A stretch of 64,000 nt of DNA from Brevibacillus antibioticus (GTDB lineage Bacteria; Bacillota; Bacilli; Brevibacillales; Brevibacillaceae). A model generated the notes under the pieces. The model did not search any database and was not told the origin of the DNA. It worked only from the letters and a program-made list of their open reading frames with translations. The stretch is from the NCBI RefSeq assembly GCF_005217615.1, contig NZ_SZNK01000001.1, positions 3,002,501 through 3,066,500 on the forward strand, read 5' to 3'. The position numbers were made by a program, and so were the translations under genes. Positions within the stretch are counted from its first letter, which is position 1, and each line of letters begins with the position of its first letter. Positions 1 to 7,237 of this stretch are shown in pieces.

Positions 1-764
1 ATTCCAAGATTGGAAACAAAGTACGTATGAAAGTCCTTTACCTTAAAGTTGTAAACCGTCCTATGTTCTTTCTTAACCTCAATCTTCTCAATGGAGAATT
101 CTTTGCCATTGGAGGTTATCAGAACATCTCCCACCTCAAGATTCTTGGCTTCCACCCAATCTTTACCAACAATCCAGAACGGATGCTCATCGGTTGTTGT
201 AATGACTTCGCCGCCAACAGTAATATTATACGTTTCCTCAACGTCTCGTTGGAAGAGCCATTCGACTTCTTTGTAAGCCATCTCGCCTGTTTCATCGTCT
301 TTGGCTAATACTTTGTCACCTACCTCGATTTCCTCAATAGGTTTCTCCCCTTCGTCTGTGAGAACAGTTGTCCCAACTACAAAACAATGGCATTTTTGCA
401 AAACCTTTACTGCAGTTTTAGTTCCTGCTTTGGTGGTTTTAAGCAACTTCCCTCCAGGAACAATACTAATAGCAACACTACCAGCTGCAACGGCATCATC
501 TGAACTCCAGTTCTCGTCTGTAAGTGTGTTAACATTTTCTACTCCTACATATTCGACTCCTGCTTTTTTAACAGATCCTGGTAATTCATTACCAGCTTTA
601 GTCATTCCAAACCAAATTTCTTGTAAAGAAAACTCAGCATGTCCAGTTGGATCAATAAAAATCAATGGATTGTTTAGAACATACGTATACCTATTCAAAC
701 TCAACGGATTATCCACTTGCCCCTTATACGTATCCTCCATGATAAAGCGCTCAATAGATAAAGG
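1..764 (-). pseudogene. Orphan Rhs C-terminal cassette with Hint domain, runs off left edge
   Basis: Reading the minus strand from 764 down gives an open frame to the window edge. It starts with the end of an Rhs core (RFIMEDTYKG, then NRYTYVLNNP and IDPTGH), closely matching residues of the intact Rhs protein at 10068-15533. About 125 residues in comes CHCFVVGTTVLTDEGEKPI, and later TTDEHPFWIVGKDW. These are the two characteristic blocks of a Hint (intein-type autoprocessing) domain of polymorphic toxins. A stop codon (765-767) precedes the fragment, so the rest of the Rhs shell is missing. The only ATG (738-740) has no clear ribosome site. The toxin itself would lie beyond the left edge. 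I read it as a displaced alternative tip that could recombine onto a full-length Rhs gene, or as a dead remnant. Confidence 0.8.
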
Positions 765-797
765 TTAGGTGGCAACATTTCTGCTACCACCCTGCTA

Positions 798-2030
798 CTA
801 CGCTGCCTGTTCTGTAAGGACTGGCATTTTATATTCCGTCTTGTTCTTCATCATGCTGTATATGACTTTGACCAATTTACGCATCACGCAAATAATCGCT
901 TGCCACTTGGTTTTCCCTTCTGCCAGCTTTCTTTCGTAGTATGCATGGTAAACAGGATGATTGGGTTTCTTCGCCCTTGATACACCCAGTTGACGAATGG
1001 CAAGGTTATAGAAGATATCATACAGGCTACGGTTGCCTAACTTGCTCTTTTTACTCTTCTGCTTGTTCCCTGAACTATGCTGAACGGGTGCAATTCCTGC
1101 GAAATTAGCTAACTTGTCAGCACTGGAAAAACGTGAAATATCGCCAATCTCCGCAATTAATTCCGCCGCAGTGACCGTACTAATTCCGTGCATGGTCTCT
1201 AGTTTGTAATCCAGTAAGGCAAGATGCTTCGCTAACGCTGTGTCAATTTGCCTAAGTTGATGGTCTCGAATAATCAAGTCCTGAACCACATTTCTCACCA
1301 GAAAATCATTGGCTTCCTGATAGTCCTTCGATGTGTCTCCATCTTGCTGTACGAGAGATAGAATGTCCCCTGCCTTCTTTGTAGACATGTAGCGATTGCT
1401 CTTCTTGTATAAGAAGTTAGCCAATTCATCCACATTCACCCCACTCAAACAACTTGGAGAAGGATACTTCAGCCAGAAAGCTAATGCTGTTTTACCATCT
1501 ACTTGTGAGAAGAATTTCTTGTAACTTGGATAGTGATAACCTAGCAATTGATGAAGCTGTAACTTGATTCCTGTTACAACACTCACAATGTTCTCTCTTC
1601 TTGTGACAAGCTGTGAGATTGCATAATAAAGGTCATGTGGATTCGCAGTCGGCAATGTATCCAAGTTGGAAATCAGGATTCGAGCCACACACTCTGCATC
1701 CCACGCATCTGTTTTCTTGTTATTTGGACTGCTTCTCCGAATAGATATCGTAAGGGCAGGGTTAACCGATTTTACTTCGTATTTGTTTTCGTTAAGGAAC
1801 ATAGCCAATCCTCTTCCGTAGCCCCCTACATCCTCCAAGCCAAACACAGGGGTCAAGCCTTCCCTCTTTGCCATTTTTTCTACCTGTTGCAGAAACTTAG
1901 GAAACGCTGACGGCTTGTTCTCGAATTGGATTTCGTCTCTCTTTTCATGGAAACAGGTCATCATCACCGCTGTATGATGACGTTTATGTAAGTCTACTCC
2001 GATATATAGGTACTTCAGTTTATGATGCAA
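798..2030 (-). CDS. IS110-family transposase (RuvC-like DEDD plus Transposase_20)
   Basis: Catalyses movement of the surrounding element. The RuvC-like DEDD domain opens with YIGVDLHKRHH (first Asp), continues with FGLEDVGGYGRG (Glu) and reaches KKTDAWDAE (Asp). The C-terminal Transposase_20 domain contains METMHGISTVTAAELIAEIG-like sequence and the NFAGIAPVQHSSGN block with the serine expected in this family. The frame is open up to an ATG at 2108, but I prefer a TTG at 2030. A GGGGTG ribosome site lies 8 bases before it, the IS110 domain starts within ten residues, and the upstream extension overlaps a strongly structured region likely to be RNA. The gene looks intact (about 410 aa, normal for the family). 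Confidence 0.9.
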   Translation of the reverse strand: MHHKLKYLYIGVDLHKRHHTAVMMTCFHEKRDEIQFENKPSAFPKFLQQVEKMAKREGLTPVFGLEDVGGYGRGLAMFLNENKYEVKSVNPALTISIRRSSPNNKKTDAWDAECVARILISNLDTLPTANPHDLYYAISQLVTRRENIVSVVTGIKLQLHQLLGYHYPSYKKFFSQVDGKTALAFWLKYPSPSCLSGVNVDELANFLYKKSNRYMSTKKAGDILSLVQQDGDTSKDYQEANDFLVRNVVQDLIIRDHQLRQIDTALAKHLALLDYKLETMHGISTVTAAELIAEIGDISRFSSADKLANFAGIAPVQHSSGNKQKSKKSKLGNRSLYDIFYNLAIRQLGVSRAKKPNHPVYHAYYERKLAEGKTKWQAIICVMRKLVKVIYSMMKNKTEYKMPVLTEQAA

Positions 2031-2057
2031 AAAGACTTCACCCCTATCTTTGATGAG

Positions 2058-2158
2058 TAATGATGTAGAGAAAAGAATGCCAGCACCCTCCGAACAAGCA
2101 TTATTCAAAGCTGAACACGCACGGATACGTTAGCTCGTACATTCTTTTCATGTCATTA
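2058..2158 (-). ncRNA. Candidate IS110 bridge RNA, structured region upstream of transposase
   Basis: GAAAAGAATG (2070-2079) is perfectly complementary to CATTCTTTTC (2140-2149). Outside it, TAATGA (2058-2063) pairs with TCATTA (2153-2158), so two coaxial stems enclose about 60 bases. The region sits directly upstream of the transposase, where IS110-group elements are known to encode the bridge RNA that specifies target and donor sites. The stems are seen in the sequence. The RNA identity is inference: I have not matched the internal loops to target or donor DNA. Confidence 0.45.
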
Positions 2159-2169
2159 TCGTTCTATCA

Positions 2170-2409
2170 TTACGGTTGTAATTTGGTGCTAGACAATGCC
2201 TTCGCTAAACGGATTTGCAGCAAGTATTCTCGTTGATGTAATTCCACCTGAAAGATGGCTTTTATTATTTCCTCTATCGTAGCGATGTTAAATACAGCGT
2301 TCTCTTGTTGAACATAGTCAAAAATTAATTGTGTACCTATTTCGCATGTCTGAATCTTGTCAAGAGAGCGTATCTCTTCCTGTTTATAATGAGTGAATTG
2401 AGCTTCCAC
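2170..2409 (-). CDS. Small hypothetical protein following the serine recombinase
   Basis: A 79-residue protein that I do not recognise. It starts with GTG (2407-2409), with GGGAGG seven bases upstream, only 14 bases after the recombinase stop, so the two are probably co-transcribed. It is rich in Gln, Glu and Ile, is predicted to be mostly helical and soluble, and has no signal peptide or Cys pairs. Small genes of this kind often accompany phage-type recombinases as directionality or accessory factors, but nothing in the sequence proves that. Confidence 0.6.
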   Translation of the reverse strand: MEAQFTHYKQEEIRSLDKIQTCEIGTQLIFDYVQQENAVFNIATIEEIIKAIFQVELHQREYLLQIRLAKALSSTKLQP

Positions 2410-2423
2410 GTTCGTTCCTCCCG

Positions 2424-3203
2424 CTACATAATGGCTTGGTGAAGTCCATTTGCTTCAATCTGACCGTAGCGGTAGGTGCCCTTGTAGAAGGCTTCACGAT
2501 CAATCATTCGCTTGACCTGTACCTTGGTAAAAGACTTACCATGTGTCGTTGTATACCCTTCTGCATTCAGTTGGTCAGCCAATTGGGACAGTGACCAAGT
2601 GGGATGCGTTTCACGTAAGGAGAACAATCTACGTACCGTCTCCGCCTGTCTCTCATCTATCTGAATGGCTTTCTGTCCTTTTGTTGCCGTATATCCGAAA
2701 GCAACGCCACCTCCTGCATATCCTCCTTGTTGCGCTTTCTTTTTTCTCCCCCGCCCTAGTTTGAGTGCGATTTCCAAACGTTGGTATTGATCGAGTAATT
2801 CCATCATGCCATTGATTAGAAAATCATTCGGGTCATGGGCGTAAATACTATAGTTCGGCTGTTCAATTGCTTTTACGTCTACGGCGTGACGTTTTAACTC
2901 TCTTTGAATGAGGACTTTCACCATGTCGGCTCTCCACAATCGGGAAGTGTTGAGAACGACCACATGACTTACTCTGTGCCAATGAAGATTAGCGAGCAAT
3001 TCCTGTAATCCCTCACGCTCAATCGTTAATCCATCCTCGTCCACCTTTGCTCCGCTGATTCCTTCATCTTTGTAGATTCCAAGCAATTCGAGGTTATTCT
3101 CCATACAAAAACGCTCGATCTCCTCCACTTGGTAGGATAGGCTGTACCCATCTTTTACTTGTCCTTTGGTGGATACTCTCACATAACCGACTACTTTTTC
3201 CAT
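2424..3203 (-). CDS. Serine site-specific recombinase (resolvase family, short form)
   Basis: Cuts and rejoins DNA through a serine nucleophile. The N-terminal resolvase domain begins VVGYVRVSTKGQVKDGYS, with the catalytic Ser in RVST, and has the conserved arginines in NTSRLWRADM. A Recombinase-type DNA-binding domain follows (GVAFGYTATKG to FTKVQVKRMIDREAFYKGTY). At 259 aa it is a short member that lacks the zinc ribbon and coiled coil of large serine integrases. I chose the ATG at 3203 because AGGTG lies 8 bases upstream. The longer frame (to 3266) runs into the divergent promoter region. It is divergent from the XRE regulator at 3364. Confidence 0.9.
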   Translation of the reverse strand: MEKVVGYVRVSTKGQVKDGYSLSYQVEEIERFCMENNLELLGIYKDEGISGAKVDEDGLTIEREGLQELLANLHWHRVSHVVVLNTSRLWRADMVKVLIQRELKRHAVDVKAIEQPNYSIYAHDPNDFLINGMMELLDQYQRLEIALKLGRGRKKKAQQGGYAGGGVAFGYTATKGQKAIQIDERQAETVRRLFSLRETHPTWSLSQLADQLNAEGYTTTHGKSFTKVQVKRMIDREAFYKGTYRYGQIEANGLHQAIM

Positions 3204-3252
3204 ACGTTTCACACCTACCGTTACAGGAATTAAAATTGATGTAACGCATATG

Positions 3253-3311
3253 CGATACAATAACATTTTATATCGCTATTCCGATACAATCAACAACTTT
3301 TATGTATCAAT
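3253..3311. promoter_or_regulatory. Candidate operator cluster between recombinase and XRE gene
   Basis: CGATACAAT occurs at 3253-3261 and again at 3282-3290. A related inverted copy (TGTATCAA) lies at 3303-3310. GCGATA and TATCGC at 3252-3275 also form a spaced palindrome. The cluster lies in the divergent intergenic region, a natural place for the adjacent XRE protein to bind. The repeats are visible; the regulator assignment is inference. Confidence 0.4.
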
Positions 3312-3363
3312 AGAAATGTGATAAGCTTAATGAAAATAGTCATTTTTCTAAGGAGCATTTGAA

Positions 3364-3564
3364 ATGCCAGTTAAAGTACGTCTAAATGAAATCTTAACTA
3401 GTCGGGGTATGTCCCAACGTGAGTTAGCTCGTTTGACTGGACTTCGCCCCAATACTATTAGTCATCTCTGTTCCAATACGGCAAATAGTATTTATTTTGA
3501 AACATTAGAACTCATATGTAAGACTTTAAACATTTCTATTGAGCAGCTTATTGAAATTGATTAG
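3364..3564 (+). CDS. XRE/Cro-family transcriptional regulator
   Basis: A 66-residue protein made of a single helix-turn-helix domain. It contains MSQRELARLTGLRPNTISHL, a textbook recognition helix pair, and ends in LNISIEQLIEID, the usual Cro/C1 tail. AAGGAG lies 9 bases before the ATG. It is transcribed away from the serine recombinase, with repeated CGATACAAT motifs between them. It probably represses itself and/or the recombinase, as in many phage-like and conjugative modules. Confidence 0.88.
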   Translation: MPVKVRLNEILTSRGMSQRELARLTGLRPNTISHLCSNTANSIYFETLELICKTLNISIEQLIEID

Positions 3565-3824
3565 CTGCTTATCGTAAATTTCTGCAACTTCACCACGGAA
3601 CTCGATGTGCAAGGCGCTTATCTTCGGTGCTAGATTCGGCTTTAGATGTAATTTGCCCCCCATCCCAATCGTGTACACATCGTTTTCCCCTCGTTTTTAC
3701 ATAGGTTGTATCAATTTGTCCTTATTTCTCCTACTTTTCACGCTTTGGCACCCTGAATCAAATACAATATTCTGTAATTATTATCGCTATCGTAAACGTA
3801 ACAGATTCAATTGGGTGGATGTCT

Positions 3825-4739
3825 TCAGCCCTGAACTGAATCAATAATCTCTAACCTTTTTAACCCTTCCTTTTTCGGGATGGTTATTTGCTTTGCCAAA
3901 CTCCTACGATTAGGAAGAGTGGATGTTGTATAAATCGCTCTTATTCCACTTTCTTGGAATAAATTTTTGATCATGGTGTAGGCTAGATAGGTCTCAATCT
4001 TTGATATGTCCTTCTTATTTTCCAAAAGCCATTCATAATCAATGGTTTCCACATTTTCTGTGTATGGTAATCCAGCAAGTGTCTTTTGGGTTATGTTGGT
4101 AAAAAAGGAATGAGTGACGAGATGAATGGCTCTCTTCTCTTTGGTATATTTCTTCATGTCATTGTCGCTCGGTCTAATTTCTAATCGTAAAATTCCCTTG
4201 GATTGCTCAATGATCTCCTTCGGTTCCTTCGCTCGCTTACATTGCTTGTATTTATCGTATAGCATGACTCTGCTGCTTTTGTTATAAAACTCTACCGTTT
4301 CATCATGATTATAATTTCGTGTATCTTTATATGGCATTTTCCCTTTGCTCAACTGACGAACATATTCCCCTGTTCGATTCCCAACATGGAAATTGCAACA
4401 AACATCTAAACGGGTAATTCTCCAATCTTCATGGGCAATATGGATACCGAATAATAGCTGTAATCGTTCTTGTACTCGTTGAAAGAAGATAGGAATATCT
4501 GATTCTTTGATTACTTTGACATTATTTCCATAAAGCAGCTTAGGAATGGAAACTTGAATAGTTAAAGTGCCGCTTGCTTCCTGATATTTGATATATGGAA
4601 TGATCTCGTCTTGCATTTTATATGTGGTTATGACACCTGTTTTCTGATTACGGTATGTAAAAGATGCAAGGTTATATTCTCGTAATATTTCAGGTTGAAT
4701 AAATAGGGAACTTACTTTCATTTTGATGGAATCAAACAA
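3825..4739 (-). CDS. Phage/plasmid replication protein, gene II/X family
   Basis: A 304-aa protein resembling the gene II/X initiators of filamentous phages and small rolling-circle plasmids, which nick one strand to start replication. Supporting blocks are WRITRLDVCCNFHVGN (a beta strand with Asp and Cys), VEFYNKSSRVMLYDKYKQCK, in which Tyr and Lys form the usual catalytic tail, and ILRLEIRPS. AAAGGAGAG precedes the ATG. The length is slightly below that of full initiators but the gene looks intact. Its neighbours are an XRE regulator and a tyrosine recombinase, suggesting an integrated replicon or single-stranded phage relic. The family call is from motif resemblance; no structural phage genes are visible. 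Confidence 0.7.
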   Translation of the reverse strand: MFDSIKMKVSSLFIQPEILREYNLASFTYRNQKTGVITTYKMQDEIIPYIKYQEASGTLTIQVSIPKLLYGNNVKVIKESDIPIFFQRVQERLQLLFGIHIAHEDWRITRLDVCCNFHVGNRTGEYVRQLSKGKMPYKDTRNYNHDETVEFYNKSSRVMLYDKYKQCKRAKEPKEIIEQSKGILRLEIRPSDNDMKKYTKEKRAIHLVTHSFFTNITQKTLAGLPYTENVETIDYEWLLENKKDISKIETYLAYTMIKNLFQESGIRAIYTTSTLPNRRSLAKQITIPKKEGLKRLEIIDSVQG

Positions 4740-4794
4740 TAATATTCTCTCCTTTTTACTATAAATTTTAATATATTGGATATGATTTGGACTG

Positions 4795-4818
4795 TTATAA
4801 CAAAAGATAGCAACTCAT
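4795..4818 (-). other. Seven-codon ORF with a near-perfect ribosome site, possible leader peptide
   Basis: On the minus strand GGGAGGTGATC lies eight to nine bases before an ATG (4816-4818). The ATG opens a seven-codon frame (M-S-C-Y-L-L-L) ending in TAA at 4795-4797. The replication gene starts 56 bases further on. The ribosome site is stronger than that of most genes here, so a regulatory leader for the replication gene is possible. It could also be the head of a gene truncated by mutation. Confidence 0.3.
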
Positions 4819-4875
4819 GTGTTTGATCACCTCCCTTATCAATTTACAATAAATTTTTAGTTTTATCTTGTTTCC

Positions 4876-4898
4876 CCAGAGGAATTACATCCTCTAGG
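4876..4898. other. Short inverted repeat downstream of tyrosine recombinase
   Basis: AGAGGA (4878-4883) pairs with TCCTCT (4890-4895) across a six-base loop, directly after the recombinase stop codon. No T-run follows on the minus strand, so it is not a convincing terminator. It may be a recombination half-site or a replication nick hairpin. Function not determined. Confidence 0.25.
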
Positions 4899-4902
4899 TG
4901 CG

Positions 4903-5859
4903 TTACTCGTACAATGCAGCAATCATATCTGGATTTACGAAGTCTTTTAATCCCCACCACATATACTCTAGCTTGTTTCCATTCATGACTTGGCTAATGC
5001 CGAACTGTTGGCATATCTCATAATACTGCTCTTTTCCGAGTTCGCCATCACGTTCTAACAGTTGTTTTCCCATCCAGATCATCCCGCTACGTTGAATCGT
5101 TTTCACTCGTAGATTGTCCAAACCAAAGTATTCTTCTAATGCATGTAATCTCCCATAAATCAGATGAGGACTGACTTGTTCCACATGAACATTTCTTGTC
5201 TTGGCTGGCTTGATTACATAGCCTGTTTCAATTAATTCACTTGTTTCTTTGAGATGATCTCGTCTCATCTCACCATTCCCTTTTAGATAATCCTTTTGCT
5301 TGATTGCGCCATCTATCAATTTCAGACACTGTTCCGATATTGAAATTTCTCTTGTTTCTTCTTTATCGTTAATCAATATCAATGTTCGTTTCTCATCATT
5401 GACTTGTTCACGTTTTAGATTGCGTAGTTCACTTACCTCTCTTCCACCCGCACCTTCAAATAACAGAGAGAGAATCACTGAATCTTGATCGTTATTACAT
5501 TGGTCAATGATTGCATCGATTTCTTGCTTCGTAATAAATTGTTGATGGGTGTTTCCTACCATGTTCTTAAACCATTCTTTTGAAACGGACTCCAGTGGAT
5601 TGGTGTCCTCTCTAAGCCCCTCTGCTCTTGCCCAATTCAAGTAAGCAGATATCGTTCTCCCAGCCGTATTAAGAGAGTCTCCTGTAGAAGCATGGAAGCT
5701 GTGCAAGGCTGTTTCAATCTCATCCAATGTAAAGTGGAGCAAATCCTTATCCTTTTCCACTTCGAACTTCATTGTCAGGTTGAACACTCTTGAATAAGCT
5801 TTTTGGGTATTTTCTTTATATCCTTGAAGAAAGGTAGTTTTTATTTCGGGGTTAAACAT
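4903..5859 (-). CDS. Tyrosine recombinase/phage integrase-like protein
   Basis: A 318-aa protein with an N-terminal SAM-like core-binding region (about residues 10-110, around GYKENTQKAYSRVF) and a C-terminal catalytic region. The first catalytic Arg fits GAGGREVSELRNLKREQV. The second is probably in VKTIQRSGMIWMG. The C-terminal Tyr is in the last few residues (IAALYE) or in LEYMWWG. The canonical HxxR and LGH blocks are degenerate, so this is a divergent subfamily. I place the start at 5859, where AAAGGTG sits 8 bases upstream. The upstream extension has no ribosome site. It lies between the II/X replication gene and a decayed Rhs cassette, consistent with a module that integrated into the Rhs 3' flank. 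Confidence 0.75.
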   Translation of the reverse strand: MFNPEIKTTFLQGYKENTQKAYSRVFNLTMKFEVEKDKDLLHFTLDEIETALHSFHASTGDSLNTAGRTISAYLNWARAEGLREDTNPLESVSKEWFKNMVGNTHQQFITKQEIDAIIDQCNNDQDSVILSLLFEGAGGREVSELRNLKREQVNDEKRTLILINDKEETREISISEQCLKLIDGAIKQKDYLKGNGEMRRDHLKETSELIETGYVIKPAKTRNVHVEQVSPHLIYGRLHALEEYFGLDNLRVKTIQRSGMIWMGKQLLERDGELGKEQYYEICQQFGISQVMNGNKLEYMWWGLKDFVNPDMIAALYE

Positions 5860-5983
5860 GGTTACACACCTTTCTTGATGAAACAGGAATACTATAAATT
5901 TATAGTTTGACTTCTTTGAATTGATATTACTATAAATCTTCATTTTAAATCAAGAGTTTTTTACTTCTTTCAGGAATAAATTA

Positions 5984-6020
5984 AAGAACTCCAAACGAGT
6001 AGTTAATTACCAGTCTTGAG
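5984..6020 (-). other. Decayed copy of the Rhs-operon terminator
   Basis: The stretch matches the intact terminator at 9621-9664 over its left arm and loop (CCAAACGAGTAGTTAATTAC here against CCCAGACGAGTAGTTGGTTAC there), but the right arm has mutated and no longer pairs well. It follows the Rhs-tip relic in the same order and orientation as in the intact operon. That indicates a duplicated cassette. Confidence 0.5.
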
Positions 6021-6204
6021 TGATAAAATTAACCTTTTTGACAGTAAATTAATTCGACCATGCTAATTGATAATTCCTATTTAGTAAGTACCTCACATTC
6101 AGAAAAATATTTCATTGACTCTTTTGCGGTCAAAATCTAAATTCCAATGATTATACTTCTCATAATCCTTCCGTAATACCTCCGATTAGCTACAATATCC
6201 AATC

Positions 6205-6476
6205 CTACTTTCCCTTCAAAAAATCCCCATATTTATCTGCATCAGCAACCCAATGATGTTCATTACCCCTCTTTTCGAATACTTTAATAGCTGAATCTCC
6301 GTGCCCAGTTAGATCTTTTGCCCACCAATATCCGACTATAACAAAATTAGTTATCACCACTTAGCCATCAAGCGTAGCTGTAATCTTCTTTATATGTTGA
6401 CCAATAATTTGATGCACCATATCCTGAGCCAAGCATCCCTAAATACCCTTTGATTTCTCCATCATCTACTTTCAAC
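6205..6476 (-). pseudogene. Relic of an Rhs C-terminal toxin tip
   Basis: Minus-strand translation gives GYLGMLGSGYGASNYW, then STYKEDYSYA, a stop and WLSGDN. The intact Rhs tip has GYIGVAGPGYGQQNYW, SSFKEDYNYVRWVSGDN. After a deletion the relic resumes with YWWAKDLTGHG, IKVFEKRGNEHHWVADADKY and GDFLKGK plus stop. These match YWARDTEGHAG and YKVFEKRGNELRWVADADKY of the intact protein. It is therefore a truncated, stop-containing second copy of the same toxin family, missing roughly 100 central residues. The following stretch (about 6100-6190, minus) keeps a short open run (LRKDYEKYNHWNLDFDRKR) that may be the remains of its immunity gene. Confidence 0.8.
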
Positions 6477-6577
6477 TCTCAAACACACCTTAACACAATG
6501 ATGGATGATGATCGTTATTAATTGTATAATGTTGGTCAGATAACAATAATTTTAATAATATGAAAAGGTGAGTACCT

Positions 6578-7237
6578 GTGTTTCTTTCTGAAAAAGAACT
6601 GGTAAACAGATTGATTGAACATTACGATAAATACTTTACCGTACAGGAAATCGGGGCTGGTTATGGCATTTCTGACTTATTAATAATTAGAAACAAAACA
6701 GAATTAATTCGATTTATGGAAAACCGTAATGGAACGTACTTAAAACACCTTGATGATATTCGGGTTTTTGAATATATCCGAAAAAGAAATGGAGTGACAT
6801 TAGATGAAATGATGGAAAAATTATACATATCGAAATCAAAATTAAGGTACTCTATTGTTAAACGCCTAGAAGAAATTGGTGCGGTTATAAAAAAGGAAAA
6901 TTTTTATTACAGAGGATCTAATTTTAAATTATTTTGTCCGAATGTAACTGCATTTGAAGCAAAGCTTGAAGATTGGAAAAAGGGACTTGCTCAAGCAATA
7001 AGATACCAACGATTTGCCGATAAATCTTACTTGGCTTTAGATGAAAAGTTTGTTCATAGAGCCAATCAGGAGGAGTTTTTAAAGTATAATATCGGTTTAA
7101 TTAGCGTAGGGCCTAGGGTCAAAGAAATAATAAAGCCTATTTCTCAAAGACCACTAGACCCAATTATGAGATATAAAGTTGCCGAGGAGACCATTTCAAA
7201 AATTCATTTTACATGTGAGAAGCTTCACTTAACTTAG
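6578..7237 (+). CDS. PD-(D/E)XK nuclease-like protein with inserted winged-helix region
   Basis: A 219-aa soluble protein. The pattern FTVQEIGAGYGISDLL (Glu, then Asp in a beta strand), followed after a helical insert by TAFEAKLEDWKK (Glu-x-Lys) and QAIRYQRFADKSYLAL, is the usual order of a restriction-endonuclease fold. The end NIGLISVG also fits. The insert (about residues 60-115, DEMMEKLYISKSKLRYSIVKRLEEIG) looks like a winged helix. It starts with GTG, with AAAAGGTGAG upstream. Its 3' end overlaps the convergent kinase gene by 29 bases. The fold call is my inference from motifs. A transcriptional-regulator role rather than DNA cleavage is possible, as many proteins of this layout are annotated simply as hypothetical. 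Confidence 0.6.
   Translation: MFLSEKELVNRLIEHYDKYFTVQEIGAGYGISDLLIIRNKTELIRFMENRNGTYLKHLDDIRVFEYIRKRNGVTLDEMMEKLYISKSKLRYSIVKRLEEIGAVIKKENFYYRGSNFKLFCPNVTAFEAKLEDWKKGLAQAIRYQRFADKSYLALDEKFVHRANQEEFLKYNIGLISVGPRVKEIIKPISQRPLDPIMRYKVAEETISKIHFTCEKLHLT

Larger units (their letters stand above)
770..2165 (-). mobile_element. IS110-family insertion sequence (ends approximate)
   Basis: The unit consists of a DEDD transposase gene plus a structured non-coding stretch upstream of it. The left limit lies between the broken Rhs frame (765) and the transposase stop (798). The right limit lies before the stop of the 79-aa gene (2170). IS110-group elements usually lack terminal inverted repeats and target duplications, so I cannot fix the ends by eye. 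It separates the orphan Rhs tip from the recombinase module. Confidence 0.6.

Noticed and set aside
766-793. GGTGG...CCACC hairpin at the IS110 left side as a terminator
   Set aside because: The stem has mismatches and no clear T-run; it could be part of the element end but I cannot support a function.
2031-2108. N-terminal 26-residue extension of the IS110 transposase
   Set aside because: No ribosome site at the ATG of 2108, not homologous to the family, and overlaps a strong RNA stem.
3605-3847. 80-aa plus-strand ORF between XRE and replication genes
   Set aside because: No ribosome site, low-complexity hydrophobic start, overlaps the end of the replication gene; nothing else seen in 3567-3824.
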